DNA of 64,000 bases from Spirirestis rafaelensis WJT71-NPBG6 (lineage in GTDB: Bacteria > Cyanobacteriota > Cyanobacteriia > Cyanobacteriales > Nostocaceae): positions 1 to 64,000 of the forward strand of contig JAHHID010000010.1 of the NCBI GenBank assembly GCA_019359015.1, given 5' to 3'. Positions 44,892 through 54,951 of this stretch are shown in pieces; positions within the stretch are counted from its first letter, which is position 1, and each line of letters opens with the position of its first letter. The notes under the pieces are model-generated. The model made no database searches. It saw only the letters and a list, made by a program, of their open reading frames with translations, and was not told the DNA's origin. The position numbers and the translations under genes are program-made.

Positions 44892-45439
44892 GATAATCTC
44901 CTTAGCATATTTATTTCACCTAAATTTCCATGATTATTAATCACTAAAACCCTTCAGATGTAACCGGAATTTTTTGAGATTTTTGCAGCGTTATCCGGTG
45001 ACTGAATTTTTCAGCTTTTTCGCCAAATTAGGTAAGTTTACTTTTATTTCTAGTTCCTTGATTTTTACTTCAATTCATTTGCTTCTGCCTAAACGTGGCT
45101 AAAAATAATCTTTGTCTGACGCGGGATTAGTGTTACCTAACTTTTAGGTTATGCAAAATATTAAGTTTTGTCAAACAAATCAAAATAAAAGTTTTAACTG
45201 TAGCTTTATATCAGAAAAAGATTTTAAAAATGTATCTAGTTTAGATTTTTGAAATAATCAGAATGTAAGTTAACTGACAATTGCTAAAAAGGTATTTGTT
45301 ATGAAAAACACAGATGAGAATATAACCGAATAAAGTTGAGGCGAATCTTTTCAGTTTAATGGTTTTTATGCACTGATGAAAATATTTTTTAGTAGGCGTT
45401 GTAACGCCTTTTTTTAGCACCAAGAGCGCTTACTACTTT
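44892..45439. other. Upstream region of the oxidase operon
   Basis: This gap contains the oxidase-operon promoter (about 44900-45100). I found no perfect GTA-N8-TAC NtcA box and no TCCGGA there; GTCACCGGATAA occurs on the minus strand, but that is not the DIF1 motif. Past 45130 it is very AT-rich, and a hairpin AGGCGTT/AACGCCT with a T run on the plus strand lies at 45394-45416, close to the end of the TPR-CHAT gene. Confidence 0.5.
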
Positions 45440-48400
45440 TTACTTCCACTCCCCTTGAAGTGTAAATGCTGCCCAATAATATGGGGCAGCAAAGCTCTCA
45501 TTTTTTAACATTTCTATTTGTGCCGATCGCAATGCTGCCGCAGGTTTTAATTTGTCTTGCAGCATCTTTTGATAAAATTTTGTCATTAATTCTGATGTGG
45601 CTTCGTCATCGACACTCCACAAGCTCACGACGACTCGCGGGCTACCAGCATACATAAAGCCTCTTGTCAAGCCCACCAACCCTTCTCCTTTGATTTCTTT
45701 GCCTAAACCTGTTTCACAAGCACTGAGGACGATTAATTCTGCTGGCAAGTTGAGGTTAAAAATATCGTGAAGTCGTAAAAAACCGTTTTGCGGCATTCCT
45801 TTGTTGTCAAATAGCGACAGCACTACCCCAGATAATTCTGGTTGCGTGCTATTAAGGATGCCGTGAGTTGCAAAATGGACAATCTTATATTGACTAAGTT
45901 CCGGGCTGGTGGCGATCGCACGACTGGCAGCAAAGTCAAATGCTTCTTTGCGTAAAGCATCAGGAACTAAAGCCAAAATGCGATCGGCTTCAGTGCGCGT
46001 AAACGGCAAGCGTTCAAAAGATACACCCGTATCTCTAGCGGCTCTTGATAAGTCGTTTAGATTACGCTTGTCTAGTTGTTGCGGTGATTTGAGACGTGGA
46101 TCGTCGCTGCTAAAAACCGGATCGGCAATAATAGCGATCGCTTTGGGTGCGGGTTGGCGATCATTTGACTCTTTCCGCAAAACTGCTAAAGTGGATACTG
46201 AGGGTAAGTTGACAATTTCGTGTTCGACTAATAAAGGCGTTAATTGTGTCTTTTGTGTTTGGTTATTCGGCTTCAGTAAAGCCCCAAACGGCAAATATTG
46301 CAAAGCACCATCACTAACAATTAGTAAACGTTTATTACCTAACTCTTTGGTGACGGGTTGCAAAAGCATCTGACTCAATTTGGTTGCGACTTCCACATCT
46401 TTTGGTTCACCAAAAGCAGATCCCTCCGACATTCTTCTAGGTTTCTTCAGCGATTGATAAAATTGCTTTGCGGTAGCTTCTATTTCTGCACGTTTGGGTA
46501 GTTCGTAACTGGTAATATTTGTTTTGCTGACTGCCCAAAGATAGCTGCGTTCCTCGCCTAAAGAGTATTCTAAAAGCAGGGTATCTTTATCAAGTATTGA
46601 GGACTGAATTTGTGCTAGAGTCAGCGATTGAGGCTGTGTTAGTGCAGCATAACGGGGACTGGTGGCTCTAATTTGTGCTTTTACTTGTTGATATTGTTGT
46701 AAAAGTGCAGCGATTTCTTTTTCTAACGCTTGTATCTGCGCTTCTGTATTTTGTTTGCTGGATAATTGAATTTGGCGTTTCTCGCTAGCATCTAATTTTT
46801 GCTGTAAGTTGCGTTCAAGTTCTAGCAACTTGGGATCTACACCTTGGCGAATATCAGCGTTAGCTTCATTCAACAATTCTATAAGACTGCGGGCGCGAGC
46901 GCGTTCGCTAACTTGCAAAGCTATTGCGTTGTATCCTTTAGATGGTTGCTGTTTGTGCAACCGCATCAATAAGTCGATGTAAAATTGATAATATTTCTGT
47001 ATCGAGGCAAAATACGAGCTTCGCAGTTCTTGGCTGGTAACTTTGGTGCGGATATCTTCAACGATCGCTATTACCGATTCTATTTGAGTTCGCGCTGCCT
47101 GAAAGTTATTGCGATCGCTTTCGGTAACGGCAATATTATAAAGCGTATCCGCAACACCTGTGCGATCGCCTAACTTTTGCCGCAACTTTAGTTCCTGATT
47201 GTAGCTGTTGATTGCCTTCTCTGGCTGCTTTAATGAATTGTAAGCTTTGCCAATATTGCCTAAAACGTTAGCTTTTGCTATGGGAATACCGATTTTTGCA
47301 AATCTAGATGCTGCATCTTGTGAGACATCTATAGCTTTTTGATAATTTCCTGCTGCTAGATATACCCTTGCGATAAAAGCATATGCGGAAGCTTCAGCAA
47401 AGCTGCTTTGTTGTTTCTGGGATAATAAAAGTCCCTGGTTGGCAGCTTCCAGCGCTTTCGGATAATCTTTTAATGATTCGTAAACTCTAATTACACCTGT
47501 GAGTGTGGCAAATTCTTTAAATACATCTTTTTGTTCACGCCACAATTTTAGTGCTTGATTGTAATATTCTAGTGCTTTAGGATAATCTTCAGCAATTCGG
47601 TAAACTGTACCAATATTATCAAGAATTTGCGCTTCTGATGAGCGATCGCCTATTTTTTTAAATATCTCTAATGCTTGCACGTAAGTATCCGTACTTAATT
47701 GATAATCCCCTAAATAACTATATACTTGAGCAATATTTTTTAACGTCTTCGCTTCTCCAGAACGATCCTGCACTCCTTGCTGAAGAGTTAATGCTTGATT
47801 ATATGTATCCAGCGCTTTTTGATAATCGCCGAAAGATTGATAAATGTCGCCGATACTACCAAGAGTAAAAGCTTCTCTGGCGCGATCCTGATTCGCTCGC
47901 TGAAGTATTAAGGCTTGATTTAAAGATTCCAGAGCTTTTTGTTTATCGCCCAATTCATCGTATACTATACTAGTCTGCGCTAAAACTTCTGCTTCGCCAT
48001 AAGGATTTCCGGCTTTTTGTAAAAGCGATCGCGCATTATTGAAATATGAAATTGCCTTCGGATAATCGCCTAATGATTTGTAAGTAGCAGCGATACCGAT
48101 GATAATTTGCGCTTGCTCAAAAAGGTTGAAGACAAGCGCACTTCCAGAAAGATTTCCTTGCGCTTGTTGTTGCAGTTTCAAAGCTTGATTTAACGACTCA
48201 AGCGCTTGCTGATTTTCGCCTAAGGAAAGATAAACTAAACCAATTCTATTAAAAATCTCAGCTTGTCCGTTAATATCTTTTCTCAAACGTTGAATTTCCA
48301 ATGCTTGATTTAAGATTGGTAAAGCTTTTTGCGACTCACCTAAGGTCGTGTAAACTAAAGCGATCGCATTGAGTGTACTAGCTTGAGAGGCAGTATCTTT

Positions 48401-49030
48401 TGTGGTACGCTGAATTTCTAAGGCTTGATTGTATGCTGAGATTGCTTTTTGCGTCTCGCCCAAATTAAAGTAAACTCCGCCAATACTGATTAGCGCGATC
48501 GCTGCAAAGTCAACTTTTTTCTCAGCTTGAAATAATGACAGCGCTTGGTTATAAAATTGTAATGCCTTTTGCTTATCGCCCAAATTCGAGTAAGCGCCAG
48601 CAACAGAAGAAAGCATCACAGCTTCGCCAAAACGATCTTTCAGTTCGCGTCTGATAACTAAAGCTTGATTGTAATATTCTAAAGCTTTTTGGTTTTGCGA
48701 AAGCGTATAATAAAGCGTACCGATGCCTAAAAGTGTAGTAGCTTCCGAATCGCGATCGCCTATTTTTCGCCAAATTAACAGAGCTTGTTCATAAAGTGCG
48801 ATCGCTTTTTGTCGAGATTCACCCGTACCTTGCTGCAAAAGCTTCTGTGCTTCATCCAGCAATTGTTTTCCCTTAACGTATTCTGGAGATTTATTTGGTA
48901 CTTGTTGAGCAATCACACCTGTGATAGATGCAGTTGCCATAACCGGGTGTGACAACATCAGAATACCAACAATCGCCGCTAAAGAACGATGAATCAGGAT
49001 TTTACTACTTTTGATTTTTGGGTTGATCAC
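45440..49030 (-). CDS. TPR-CHAT protein (exported)
   Basis: This 1196-residue protein has an N-terminal signal peptide or anchor (LAAIVGILMLSHPVMATASI). At least a dozen TPR units of about 40 residues follow, many with the consensus xALExYNQALxLxxxxxD (about 50-700), then a coiled-coil stretch and a C-terminal CHAT domain. The CHAT catalytic pair is His1056 (HFATHGI) and Cys1105 (LSACETGLG). These occur widely in filamentous cyanobacteria, and HetF is a member of the broader CHAT group. The substrate is unknown. Export places the protease domain outside the cytosol, unlike the two other CHAT proteins of this window. Confidence 0.9.
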   Translation of the reverse strand: MINPKIKSSKILIHRSLAAIVGILMLSHPVMATASITGVIAQQVPNKSPEYVKGKQLLDEAQKLLQQGTGESRQKAIALYEQALLIWRKIGDRDSEATTLLGIGTLYYTLSQNQKALEYYNQALVIRRELKDRFGEAVMLSSVAGAYSNLGDKQKALQFYNQALSLFQAEKKVDFAAIALISIGGVYFNLGETQKAISAYNQALEIQRTTKDTASQASTLNAIALVYTTLGESQKALPILNQALEIQRLRKDINGQAEIFNRIGLVYLSLGENQQALESLNQALKLQQQAQGNLSGSALVFNLFEQAQIIIGIAATYKSLGDYPKAISYFNNARSLLQKAGNPYGEAEVLAQTSIVYDELGDKQKALESLNQALILQRANQDRAREAFTLGSIGDIYQSFGDYQKALDTYNQALTLQQGVQDRSGEAKTLKNIAQVYSYLGDYQLSTDTYVQALEIFKKIGDRSSEAQILDNIGTVYRIAEDYPKALEYYNQALKLWREQKDVFKEFATLTGVIRVYESLKDYPKALEAANQGLLLSQKQQSSFAEASAYAFIARVYLAAGNYQKAIDVSQDAASRFAKIGIPIAKANVLGNIGKAYNSLKQPEKAINSYNQELKLRQKLGDRTGVADTLYNIAVTESDRNNFQAARTQIESVIAIVEDIRTKVTSQELRSSYFASIQKYYQFYIDLLMRLHKQQPSKGYNAIALQVSERARARSLIELLNEANADIRQGVDPKLLELERNLQQKLDASEKRQIQLSSKQNTEAQIQALEKEIAALLQQYQQVKAQIRATSPRYAALTQPQSLTLAQIQSSILDKDTLLLEYSLGEERSYLWAVSKTNITSYELPKRAEIEATAKQFYQSLKKPRRMSEGSAFGEPKDVEVATKLSQMLLQPVTKELGNKRLLIVSDGALQYLPFGALLKPNNQTQKTQLTPLLVEHEIVNLPSVSTLAVLRKESNDRQPAPKAIAIIADPVFSSDDPRLKSPQQLDKRNLNDLSRAARDTGVSFERLPFTRTEADRILALVPDALRKEAFDFAASRAIATSPELSQYKIVHFATHGILNSTQPELSGVVLSLFDNKGMPQNGFLRLHDIFNLNLPAELIVLSACETGLGKEIKGEGLVGLTRGFMYAGSPRVVVSLWSVDDEATSELMTKFYQKMLQDKLKPAAALRSAQIEMLKNESFAAPYYWAAFTLQGEWK

Positions 49031-49203
49031 CGTAATTCTACTTTATATAGATACTTTCTCAGGTTTCATAAGTAAAATTAACATCTATGTAGCCACTATC
49101 TTGGCAATGTTACATATTTGAGAACATTACAAGCACCGTTATAGATTAGTAGTAATGTCTGGAAAAACTGACCGTCGCCCGTGCGAAAATTAAAAAAAAT
49201 AGA

Positions 49204-50694
49204 TTGAAAATGCTTACTGCTTCAGAAACTCCTATTCTTACGGCAATCGTGCTGGTTTTTTTCGGCATTTTGGCTTGGGGCTTTTATCGCGCCAGACCTT
49301 TTGGTAAATTGGGCATCTTAGCCTGGTTGCAGTCGGTGGTGTTGATGACTCCTTGGCTGTTGTTTTTTGGCTTGTTTGCCGCTGGAATTTACATCAATAT
49401 AGTTGGTGTGTTATTTTTATTGGTGGGATCGACTATCTTGTATATCTTTCTGGGAAGAAAGTTGCGAGCAGCCGGACAAGATGCAATCCTCAGAGAACGT
49501 GCAACTCAAAGAATAGCCGCTACCCCAGCACCAGAAACTGTAACAAATACAGTAAATGCGGAATTAAAGCTTGAAGATCCGCCAATTCCCGAAGAGGAAT
49601 TGAACGCAATTAAAGGTATTTTCGGTCTAGATACATTTTTTGCCACAGAAACGATCGCTTATCAACAAGGAGCGATTTTCAAAGGTAATTTGCGGGGAGA
49701 ACCAGAAGAAGTTCACAAACGTCTCACCGCTAGTTTAGAGGAACGCTTGGGTGATAAATATCGCTTGTTCCTCATGGAAAACCCAGATACCAAACCTGTA
49801 ATTATCGTCTTACCCAGCAGCAATGACCCGCGTCCGTCAACATTATCGCAAAAAATCTTTGCTGGGATTCTATTTATAGCAACAATCGCCACCAGTCTGG
49901 AAGCCGCCGGTTTACTGTTAAGATTTGATTTATTTGACACACCATCGCGGTTTGCTGAAGCCTTACCCATCGGTGCGGGTCTTTTGGCGATTCTGCTAAT
50001 TCACGAAATTGGTCATTGGTTACTCGCGCGTCGTCACCAAATCCGCTTAAGTTTACCCTTCTTTCTTCCCGCAATACAAATTGGCTCATTTGGGGCAATA
50101 ACTCGGTTTGAATCTTTATTACCGAACCGCAAGGTATTATTTGATATCGCCATAGCAGGTCCAGCCGCAGGCGGAATAGCTTCTTTGGTAACATTGATAA
50201 TTGGCTTGCTACTTTCTCATCCGGGTAGCTTGTTTCAATTGCCAAACGAGTTTTTCCAAGGTTCGATTTTGGTAGGAAGCTTGGCGCGGGTGATTCTGGG
50301 TTCAGCGTTACAATCGTCTGTGGTTGATATTCATCCTTTAGTGGTGATTGGTTGGTTAGGATTGGTCATCACCGCGATAAACTTAATGCCAGCTGGTGTA
50401 TTAGATGGTGGACGCATTGTCCAAGCGATTTATGGACGCAAAACCGCAGGAAGAGTCACAGTAGCGACTTTAATTGTTTTAGGGATAGCATCTTTAGCTA
50501 ATCCGCTTGCCATGTATTGGGCGATCGTCATTCTATTTTTACAACGGGATTTAGAACGTCCCAGCTTGAATGAAATCACCGAACCCGACGATGCACGCGC
50601 CGCCTTGGGTCTTTTAGCTTTATTCTTGATGATAGCTACCCTTTTACCTTTAACTCCCGCTTTGGCTGGACGTTTGGGAATTGGAGGGTCATAA
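49204..50694 (+). CDS. Site-2 protease family membrane metalloprotease (M50)
   Basis: This 496-residue protein has several hydrophobic segments with a zinc HExxH motif at 267-271 (HEIGHW) and a second motif LMPAGVLDGGRI (the NPDG equivalent) later. A soluble segment of about 150 residues between N-terminal helices and the protease core is typical of cyanobacterial and chloroplast EGY-type proteins. It probably cleaves membrane-embedded regulators. It is transcribed divergently from the TPR-CHAT gene. Confidence 0.9.
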   Translation: MKMLTASETPILTAIVLVFFGILAWGFYRARPFGKLGILAWLQSVVLMTPWLLFFGLFAAGIYINIVGVLFLLVGSTILYIFLGRKLRAAGQDAILRERATQRIAATPAPETVTNTVNAELKLEDPPIPEEELNAIKGIFGLDTFFATETIAYQQGAIFKGNLRGEPEEVHKRLTASLEERLGDKYRLFLMENPDTKPVIIVLPSSNDPRPSTLSQKIFAGILFIATIATSLEAAGLLLRFDLFDTPSRFAEALPIGAGLLAILLIHEIGHWLLARRHQIRLSLPFFLPAIQIGSFGAITRFESLLPNRKVLFDIAIAGPAAGGIASLVTLIIGLLLSHPGSLFQLPNEFFQGSILVGSLARVILGSALQSSVVDIHPLVVIGWLGLVITAINLMPAGVLDGGRIVQAIYGRKTAGRVTVATLIVLGIASLANPLAMYWAIVILFLQRDLERPSLNEITEPDDARAALGLLALFLMIATLLPLTPALAGRLGIGGS

Positions 50695-50722
50695 CTGGAC
50701 TTTAGACCTTGAAAGATTACAA

Positions 50723-50747
50723 GCCCTATCCGATTATAGGATGGGGC
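50723..50747. terminator. Weak hairpin between convergent genes
   Basis: Stem GCCCTATCC/GGATGGGGC (one G-U pair) with a 7-nt loop, between the stop codons of the M50 protease gene and the PEP-CTERM gene. Only a short T run follows. Confidence 0.4.
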
Positions 50748-50784
50748 GTTTGATTGGAAAATTATTTAGCGACAAAATCGCCAA

Positions 50785-51501
50785 TTAAAAATTGGCAGTT
50801 CTAGACTTACGACGAGCAACGACCATTCCACCTAAAACTAAACCTAGACCGATCAGAGCGCTTGGTTCTGGAACTTTAGTACCAGGTCCTGATGGCACTT
50901 TGGGAACAAATAATGAAGCATGAGATAGATCCTTACCTGCGTCACCACTTCCGTTTAAAGCAACACCAATGGTATTGAAAATTCCTTGTAAACCACCAGG
51001 TTTAGAGAAATCAATATCTTTGAAGAGATAAGCGCTGTATGCAGTACTGCTCTTGAGGCTAATTACAAATGTACCGCTACTTAGTGGCTGCTTCAGACTC
51101 CAGTTACCAATATTTGAGTTATCTGCTTGTATAGAAAGATTTGATTCATCTGATTTTCCATCTAAAATCCAGTCAAGGTTAGAACCTACACTACTTGCAA
51201 ACAAACCTTGATTCAAAGCATGAAGTAAAGTGCCTTTATCTCCTGTGTCATTACCTTCAAAAGGTCCTTTACAATCAGTAGCAGCAGTTCCTCCAAGCGA
51301 TATATTACTAACGTTACACATCACGCTAGTCGCAACTTTAGCAGTTTCTTCTTTAGCTACTGATTTCTCTTCTTTAGCTACTGATTTCTCTTCTTTAGCT
51401 GCTGCTTCTTTAGGTGGTGCTGCCTGTGCTGGTGCAGCTACAGCCGCAACTCCAATAGCTAATGAAGCAGAAATTAGTAGAGCGGAAAATGTGTTTTTCA
51501 T
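50785..51501 (-). CDS. PEP-CTERM sorting-domain protein
   Basis: The start at ATG 51501 is chosen because AAGGA lies 9 nt upstream; a TTG three codons earlier is less likely. The protein has a signal peptide ending near AQA, and a low-complexity repeat of Lys/Glu/Ala (KEEKSVAKEEKSVAKEE). A central beta-rich domain follows (cysteines at CNVSNIS and DCKGPF). It ends in a PEP-CTERM tail: VPEPSALIGLGLVLGGMVVA followed by RRK. PEP-CTERM proteins are sorted by exosortase and usually end up at the cell surface or in extracellular polymer. Its partner is unknown. Confidence 0.85.
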   Translation of the reverse strand: MKNTFSALLISASLAIGVAAVAAPAQAAPPKEAAAKEEKSVAKEEKSVAKEETAKVATSVMCNVSNISLGGTAATDCKGPFEGNDTGDKGTLLHALNQGLFASSVGSNLDWILDGKSDESNLSIQADNSNIGNWSLKQPLSSGTFVISLKSSTAYSAYLFKDIDFSKPGGLQGIFNTIGVALNGSGDAGKDLSHASLFVPKVPSGPGTKVPEPSALIGLGLVLGGMVVARRKSRTANF

Positions 51502-51797
51502 ATCTAACAATCCTTAGATTTATTAATTTTGATGCTTTAGATAGTTGACAAAAAATAATTTTGTATTCTTTTTGTCGGTAAATTCATCATAAGCGCATCA
51601 CCAAGGATATGTCTGGGTTAAATATGTTGCTCAGTTAAAAAAAGTGTAATGTTATCTTATTAAATTTGTTCATCTAATCTTTACATTCATGAAGTTTGCT
51701 TAGAAGTATTGCAAACACTTGGGAAATAGGAAAAGCTTTTTAAAATTTGGTGGTGAGTCAAACCTCCCACCATAATTTTTCGATTTGGTACCCAATC

Positions 51798-53045
51798 CTA
51801 ATCGCTTTTACTTGATACTTTCTCCGGTTTCCAACTTACTAGTAAATTCGGGTAAGGTTTAGGTGTGGGAAAAAGCTTTCCAAAGCTAGTTTGGCGTTGC
51901 AGGGGTTTTTCGTTAGCGAGGTTCCATAAAGTTTCGTAAAAGAAGAAGGATACACCGGCAAACTTGCGATTGCGTACACTCTGCACTTGTGTCTGAATTT
52001 GTTGCATCGGCACATATCGACCTTTCAAACCTGATAAAATGCCGATACTCACGGGAATATGACTGCGTGCTGCTTTGACTTCTGGATACTCTAATTCAGT
52101 GTTAAAAACATTCAAGTCATTGCGATATATCTGCACAATCAATTCTTCGATTAGTCCCATGCGTTCCCACTTCTGCCAATCTGCTAGAAAGAAGTCGTAG
52201 GAGAAGCGCTGCGGATTAGGTGCAATGGAAACGATGCAATTCTTTTTCGTTGCTTTGATGGCTGTGAATACCCGCTTCATATAGTTGGTGATTTTGTTTG
52301 CTCGCCAACTCACCCATTCTGGATTTTTAAAGTCTGTTGGTGGAGCTTTGCCATTATGCTCTTTTTTGTAGAGTCCAACAGTATAGGGATCATATCCCAA
52401 TTCTGATGGTAAACCAAAATGGTCATCAAATTGAATGCCGTCGATGTTGTAATTTCTGACGATTTCGACGACTAAATTTTGGATAAATTGTTGTACTTCT
52501 GGGTGAAAGGGATTCAACCAAACGCGATCGTGAGTGCCTTCTTTGACAATCCGCGTACCGTTAGCGCGATTTGTCAGCCATTGCGGATGACGTTTAGCTA
52601 ATTGCGAATCAGCCGGTGCCATAAAGCCAAATTCAAACCAGGGAATGACTGTCAAGCCTTTTTTATGTCCGACATCGACAATTTCTTTGAGCATATCTCG
52701 CTTTTGCAATCCCGGTGTCGGATCGAGCGATCGCCCAATTACACTTTGAGCTACTTTGCTAGGATATAATGTCCAGCCCCAATTCCAAACCGTCGGATAT
52801 ACAGTATTAAAGTTTAATTCGTCTAAGCGTTGCAAAGCTTTATTCAGACGCGATCGCTCAAACAACACATCGCTATCAATATTAGTTAACCACACCCCCC
52901 GCAACTCCGCTGCTGGCACACGCAGATTTTGCGCGTTCAGAGGAAAAGACAACATTACCGTCGCTATTATACTTAAAGCTACCACCGCAGAAAAGAACGC
53001 CTGTTGTTTACTCACAAGCCTCATCAATTGCTTAACAAATTTCAT
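51798..53045 (-). CDS. GHL10-family glycoside hydrolase-like protein
   Basis: This 415-residue exported protein (signal peptide before LNAQNLRVPAAELRGVWLTN) carries the GHL10/DUF187 (alpha/beta)8 barrel: ELRGVWLTNIDS, LDELNFNTVYPTVWNWGWTL, IPWFEFGF and YNIDGIQFDDHFGLPSELGY, where the Asp pair is the likely catalytic region. It is expected to act on extracellular polysaccharide or peptidoglycan. The neighbouring TetR remnant suggests local gene decay upstream. Confidence 0.9.
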   Translation of the reverse strand: MKFVKQLMRLVSKQQAFFSAVVALSIIATVMLSFPLNAQNLRVPAAELRGVWLTNIDSDVLFERSRLNKALQRLDELNFNTVYPTVWNWGWTLYPSKVAQSVIGRSLDPTPGLQKRDMLKEIVDVGHKKGLTVIPWFEFGFMAPADSQLAKRHPQWLTNRANGTRIVKEGTHDRVWLNPFHPEVQQFIQNLVVEIVRNYNIDGIQFDDHFGLPSELGYDPYTVGLYKKEHNGKAPPTDFKNPEWVSWRANKITNYMKRVFTAIKATKKNCIVSIAPNPQRFSYDFFLADWQKWERMGLIEELIVQIYRNDLNVFNTELEYPEVKAARSHIPVSIGILSGLKGRYVPMQQIQTQVQSVRNRKFAGVSFFFYETLWNLANEKPLQRQTSFGKLFPTPKPYPNLLVSWKPEKVSSKSD

Positions 53046-53058
53046 TTTTTACCTCTGT

Positions 53059-53246
53059 TCACTCAACCTTCTCTAAAAGCCGATCTGGAAGTTGCTGCAA
53101 TACCCTTTCAAAAGGTGCAGTACTATCAAGTCCTCGCGTTAAAACTAGCGCACCTTGAATCTGCATCACCGCATCTTCTGCACGTTGACGTGCCATCATT
53201 TGAGACAAACCCCCCTCTTCTAACACATGTGCCAAATTATCAATTT
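53059..53246 (-). pseudogene. TetR-family regulator C-terminal remnant
   Basis: Read on the minus strand, this stretch encodes IDNLAHVLEEGGLSQMMARQ and continues through GALVLTRGLDSTAPFERVLQ and DRLLEKVE to a stop at 53059. That looks like the C-terminal ligand-binding part of a TetR/AcrR regulator. An in-frame TAA lies immediately upstream, and no HTH-encoding sequence is present, so the gene is truncated. Confidence 0.6.
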
Positions 53247-53479
53247 AAACATTCAGTGCCTCACTTATTTGAAGAGTGAAATAAATCATTCGGTTCCCCC
53301 AGGCTAAATAGTGCCTTAGCTCAAAAGACGGGGAAAGGGGGCAATACGCTTGGTCAATCGCGAAAGTTATCTGTTGAGGCAAGGAGGGGAAGCAGGGGGT
53401 GCAGGGGGAGAGAAAAAAGGCTTATCCGAACCGTATTGGGAAAGGGGGAGGGGGAAAATTGTGAATACTCATATTAGAC

Positions 53480-53716
53480 AAAGGTAACTTTGTGGAAAAT
53501 CCCCATGCTGGTCTGATTTTCTTGGATTTTGAGCGAGATATGTCTGTGCAAATAATTGGTCGTCCGGAAATTTTGTGGGAGTTAGACGACCCAACCCATG
53601 AAACTAATGGAACCCGACGCTATTGGACGCTTTTCGTTGAACAATGGTTAGAATCAAGCCTTCCCCAGTCATTTCGTTGGGAATTACTTGATTATTCGCC
53701 GTACAATCCGTCTTAA
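53480..53716 (+). pseudogene. Pyridoxamine-5'-phosphate-oxidase-like flavoprotein remnant
   Basis: The frame reads GNFVENPHAGLIFLDFERD and continues with VQIIGRPEILWELDDPTHET, RRYWTLFVEQWLES and WELLDYSPYNPS, the C-terminal half of a PNPOx-like FMN-binding split-barrel protein. The N-terminal half is missing; the sequence 5' of GNF is repeat-like. The open frame counted from GTG at 53492 is only 74 residues, too short to be functional. Confidence 0.55.
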
Positions 53717-54132
53717 GATGGTTGCACTAAGTTGGTCAGCCTTGGGAAAATGGCGTTTAAAACCTTATTTAAGGATATTTTGCCCTTTTCACGACAAATG
53801 ACGACCTCAAACTTTGTTAATAACTCAGGCATTGCGATCGCCTCCGCTCATATATTACTTTTTACGAACTTTTCCTGACAAGAAAATTAATTTAAATTCA
53901 AGCACTCATTGAACTGTATCCTAACGCCCAAGCACAATTGATGGTCAACACATTTCTCAATTAGCTAATTTCTATGTAGAAATGCGGGGTCTTAGACCAC
54001 ACGCCTAGTAACCGCATCAGTGGTAGAATTAGCTTATTAAAATTACCCCGAATTGCCAAAATTGCAAAACGGGGTAGTTTCCCCAAGTATAACAATTCAA
54101 TTTAATTATTAAAATTTAGTTCAAGATTAGCA
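53717..54132. other. Gene-free interval
   Basis: AT-rich sequence with no recognisable gene. A hairpin-like TACCCCG...CGGGGTA lies about 54045-54076, near the presumed promoter of the next gene. Confidence 0.5.
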
Positions 54133-54627
54133 ATGATTAGCTTAGTTAATTCCGAAGACAGCAGGACAAACTACACAGCAGCTATTACTCGTCTGGCACG
54201 GGCAATTATCATGTCTGATGGAGAGTTTTCACTAGTGTTAGTGTGCTGCAATCTCAAAAAGCAACAGCAAATACTAAACTGGTTAAAAGAATTTTCCTCA
54301 GCAGATATCCGAGAAGTCGTGATCCCACCTTCTGCTAAAACACTTTATACACCATTAATTGAGGCGATAGGTACTAGTCAACCCGAAGCTTTGATAGTCA
54401 GAGGTTTAGAATCGGTAGTAGAAATTAATCAACTCATCATCTCTACCAATCTCATGCGAGATGAGTTTAGAAAACAGTTTCCATTTCCTGTGGTGCTATG
54501 GGTTAACGATGAAATTGTGCGAAAGCTCGTTTGGTTAGCGCCTGATCTCAAAGACTGGGCAGGTAGTAGTATTAGATTTGATGTGCCAAATCATGAGTTT
54601 ACTCAGCAAACAGCACTTTCAGCCTGA
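54133..54627 (+). CDS. Truncated-looking N-terminal domain of a cyanobacterial signalling protein
   Basis: This 164-residue product has an alpha/beta pattern (FSLVLVCCNLKKQQQILNWL, EALIVRGLESVVEINQLI, FPFPVVLWVNDEIVRKLVW). From memory it resembles the N-terminal domain that precedes TPR or NACHT-like regions in large cyanobacterial proteins, where VLWVNDEVLQKL-like motifs occur. Here it ends after FDVPNHEFTQQTALSA without any such region. It may be a truncated relic or a stand-alone domain. Function unknown. Confidence 0.55.
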   Translation: MISLVNSEDSRTNYTAAITRLARAIIMSDGEFSLVLVCCNLKKQQQILNWLKEFSSADIREVVIPPSAKTLYTPLIEAIGTSQPEALIVRGLESVVEINQLIISTNLMRDEFRKQFPFPVVLWVNDEIVRKLVWLAPDLKDWAGSSIRFDVPNHEFTQQTALSA

Positions 54628-54951
54628 TATCGTTAAAAAAGTCGATTAACAGTCGCTTGAAGCTTTGGTGGATTGTCGGTAGCCAAAATCACCCTTCCGG
54701 GTAACTCAATTGGGTGATGTTATTTAGCAGAAATAAATTTAGTCTAAAAGTAAGGAACAAGTAGCTCATATGGCGGTGTCTATCTTCACATGGATCACCG
54801 AATATAGCCGTTAATTTCATCCCAACTGCTTGTATTGTGGGATAATATACTTTTTTCTCCTTACTCGCTAGTTATAAATTCTTAGATATTAAACTAGCGC
54901 TTAATGATTAGCTAATAACTACTAATTAACTACTAAATTTTCACTCTGGCT
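54628..54951. other. Gene-free interval
   Basis: No gene is recognised. A hairpin ATCACCC...GGGTGAT lies about 54687-54718, after the preceding gene; AT-rich promoter-like sequence precedes 54952. Confidence 0.5.

Noticed and set aside
44892-45100. NtcA box or DIF1 motif upstream of the oxidase operon
   Set aside because: No GTA-N8-TAC and no exact TCCGGA were found; only partial matches such as TTCCGGT and ACCGGA.
45241-45423. 60-codon frame on the minus strand
   Set aside because: Its composition matches AT-rich intergenic DNA, and it contains the hairpin close to the end of the TPR-CHAT gene.
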